Source of the DNA: an uncultured Eubacterium sp. | GTDB lineage: Bacteria; Bacillota; Clostridia; Lachnospirales; Lachnospiraceae | Length of the DNA stretch: 64,000 bases | Assembly (NCBI GenBank): GCA_934316845.1 | Contig: CAKRDZ010000019.1 | Location: 4,355-68,354 of the forward strand | Direction of reading: 5' to 3' | Notes under the pieces: model-generated | The model's input: the letters and a program-made list of their open reading frames with translations, nothing else | Databases searched by the model: none | What the model was told of the DNA's origin: nothing | Position numbers and translations under genes: made by a program | In this document: positions 62,429-64,000 of the stretch, one piece after another | Layout of the letters: each line of letters opens with the position of its first letter | Numbering within the stretch: position 1 is the stretch's first letter

Positions 62429-63730
62429 TTATGCCAGTGCCTTGAATGCTTCTTCAAGGTCATAGATAATGTCGTCTACGTTCTCAGTTCCGATGGAAAG
62501 ACGAATGGTATTTGGCTTGATTCCCTGGTCTGCCAGTTCCTCTTCGTTCAACTGAGAATGTGTCGTAGATGCCGGATGAATTACCAGTGATTTTACATCT
62601 GCCACGTTTGCTAACAAGGAGAATAACTGCAAATGGTCGATGAATTTCTTGGCTTCTTCATCACTTCCTTTGATCTCAAATGTGAAGATGGATCCTCCGC
62701 CATTTGGAAAGTATTTTTTATACAATTCCTGCTGTTTCGGATCATTGGAAACAGATGGATGATTTACTTTTTCTACCAATGGATGATTCTCCAGGTAATT
62801 TACCACTTTCAATGCATTTTCAACATGTCTTTCTACACGAAGTGACAAGGTTTCCAACCCCTGAAGGAAGATAAATGCGTGGAACGGAGAAATCGTAGCT
62901 CCGGTATCACGAAGCAGGATCGCACGGATTTTTGTAACAAATGCTGCCGGCCCTACTGCTTTGGTGAAGCTGATTCCATGATAACTTGGGTTTGGAGCTG
63001 TCAGGGATTCAAATTTTCCGCTTGCTTCCCAGTCAAATTTTCCGCTGTCTACGATCACACCACCGATTGTCGTACCATGGCCTCCGATGAATTTGGTTGC
63101 CGAATGTACCACGATGTCTGCACCATACTCAATCGGGCGAACCAGATAAGGAGTGGCAAATGTATTATCGATCACCAGTGGGATTTTATTTTCATGAGCA
63201 ATCTTTGCGATGGCTTCAATGTCTACAACATCGGAGTTTGGATTTCCCAATGTCTCGATAAATACCGCTTTTGTATTTTCCTGAATGGCACCGCGGATCT
63301 CATCGAAGTTTTCCGGATCGACGAATGTTGCTGTAATTCCGTATTCCGGAAGGGTATGAGCCAGAAGGTTGTAAGTTCCTCCGTAAATGTTCTTTGCTGC
63401 TACGATGTGATCTCCGTTGTGTGCCAGATTCTGAATCGTATAAGAAATGGCTGCTGCTCCGGAAGCGACTGCCAATGCCGCCACACCGCCTTCCAGTGCT
63501 GCGATACGCTGTTCAAATACATCCTCTGTCGGGTTTGTCAAACGTCCATATATATTTCCTGCATCACTCAGACCAAATCTTGCTGCTGCATGTTCGCAGT
63601 TACGAAATACGTAAGATGATGTCTGGTAAATCGGAACCGCTCTTGCATCCGTTACCGGATCCGGTGATTCCTGTCCTACGTGAAGCTGAAGTGTCTCAAA
63701 TTTGTACTCTCTCTTGTTTGTCTCTGCCAT
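62429..63730 (-). CDS. metY: O-acetylhomoserine sulfhydrylase
   Basis: 433 residues. ETLQLHVGQESPDPVTDARAVPIYQTSSYVF near the start, YGGTYNLL, VDNTFATPYLVRPIEYGADIVVHSATKFIGGHGT with the PLP lysine. Both the length and the extra segment around PFHAFIFLQGLETLSLR match MetY. It makes homocysteine from O-acetylhomoserine and sulfide, feeding MetE. It heads the metY-rrf2-cysK operon. Confidence 0.93.
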   Translation of the reverse strand: MAETNKREYKFETLQLHVGQESPDPVTDARAVPIYQTSSYVFRNCEHAAARFGLSDAGNIYGRLTNPTEDVFEQRIAALEGGVAALAVASGAAAISYTIQNLAHNGDHIVAAKNIYGGTYNLLAHTLPEYGITATFVDPENFDEIRGAIQENTKAVFIETLGNPNSDVVDIEAIAKIAHENKIPLVIDNTFATPYLVRPIEYGADIVVHSATKFIGGHGTTIGGVIVDSGKFDWEASGKFESLTAPNPSYHGISFTKAVGPAAFVTKIRAILLRDTGATISPFHAFIFLQGLETLSLRVERHVENALKVVNYLENHPLVEKVNHPSVSNDPKQQELYKKYFPNGGGSIFTFEIKGSDEEAKKFIDHLQLFSLLANVADVKSLVIHPASTTHSQLNEEELADQGIKPNTIRLSIGTENVDDIIYDLEEAFKALA

Positions 63731-63796
63731 AATAATGTCCTCTCTTTCTTCTTGATTTATTTTTATAATTTGTTTGCTGTTTTTGTTGATGACATT

Positions 63797-63833
63797 ACTA
63801 TAACCCCTTTTTCCTACTTTGTCAATAGGAAAA
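63797..63833 (-). promoter_or_regulatory. metY-rrf2-cysK promoter with dyad over the -35
   Basis: Minus strand TTGACA (63820-63825), 17-base spacer, TATAGT (63797-63802). A dyad TTTTCCTA-(9)-TAGGAAAA (63809-63833) covers the -35. It is positioned for repression by the Rrf2 protein encoded in the same operon. Confidence 0.75.
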
Positions 63834-63890
63834 GTAATATTTTTTTATTTTTCTTTTGGGAGGTGTTGGAAAGCGGCGGAATTTCGTTTG

Positions 63891-64000
63891 TTTTTCCTTT
63901 TCCGGGGTGCCCGGCCGGCTTGTGTGGCGGGCAGCCACCTCTGAAATCACTTGCTTTTTCCTTTTCCGGGGTGCCCGGCCGGCTTGTGTGGCGGGCAGCC
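63891..64000. repeat. Two 46-bp direct repeats at the right edge
   Basis: The 46-base unit beginning TTTTTCCTTTTCCGGGG and ending GGCGGGCAGCC occurs at 63891-63936 and 63955-64000, period 64. Each holds the GC-rich palindrome GCCCGGCCGGC. The array may continue beyond the window. Confidence 0.8.

Noticed and set aside
1..64000. Prophage, integrase, toxin-antitoxin or restriction genes
   Set aside because: None of the real reading frames carries such motifs; the Lar-like protein alone is not enough.
1..64000. tRNA or rRNA genes
   Set aside because: No cloverleaf or rRNA-like stretch was noticed in the intergenic regions.

Overview
The window reads as chromosome of a spore-forming, low-to-mid GC Gram-positive anaerobe, most likely family Lachnospiraceae (Clostridia). 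The evidence is a SigK-type sporulation sigma factor, subtilisin-like proteases of the spore/germination type, a CsoR/CopZ/CopA copper unit, TarI/TarJ CDP-ribitol genes, DUF6311/DUF6270/DUF6273 proteins, strong AGGAGG ribosome sites and vegetative TTGACA-17-TATAAT promoters. No rRNA, tRNA, CRISPR array, phage or integrase gene was seen.

Layout. (1) 1-4.3 kb: an AT-rich, tightly packed minus-strand run of small enzymes: a GNAT-like fragment, histidine phosphatase, pyrophosphatase-like protein, cytidine deaminase, EEP hydrolase, PHP phosphoesterase and a zinc-ribbon protein. (2) 4.3-34.9 kb: a 30-kb cell-surface polysaccharide / teichoic-acid-like cluster, all on the minus strand. Read in transcription order it holds a duplicated DUF6270 protein; a CDP-6-deoxyhexose branch (RfbG, RfbH, a TPP enzyme resembling the acetyl-transferring enzyme of yersiniose synthesis, a reductase, and RfbF further on); GtrA, two GtrB-like transferases and three large GT-C-like membrane proteins; the GDP-D-rhamnose branch (ManA, ManC, Gmd, Rmd) and a phosphohexomutase; and a CDP-ribitol branch (TarI, TarJ) with two large CDP-glycerol-phosphotransferase-type polymerases, one fused to GT2 and one to DUF115. 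(3) 35-43 kb: an S8 protease, glycogen phosphorylase, small membrane proteins and a secreted DUF6273 protein. (4) 43-47 kb: a 147-bp tandem hairpin array, a DeoR regulator and an overlapping sigK / Csp-like protease pair. (5) 47-57.5 kb: folA-hflX, zupT, DUF1275-LysR, metE, copA-copZ and csoR. (6) 57.5-64 kb: glgA, a MetY-type enzyme, araD, and a metY-rrf2-cysK sulfur operon.

Together the polysaccharide genes predict a surface polymer carrying ribitol/glycerol phosphate, D-rhamnose and a CDP-derived 3,6-dideoxy, probably branched-chain, sugar added outside the membrane by a GtrA/GtrB/GT-C system. The main non-coding features are three full copies and one remnant of a structured ~193-bp element with GTAA-type inverted ends and near-perfect 8-bp flanking duplications (a probable IS66-like MITE), a 147-bp hairpin tandem array, a separate 140-bp hairpin in the copper region, and several well-formed promoters and operators.
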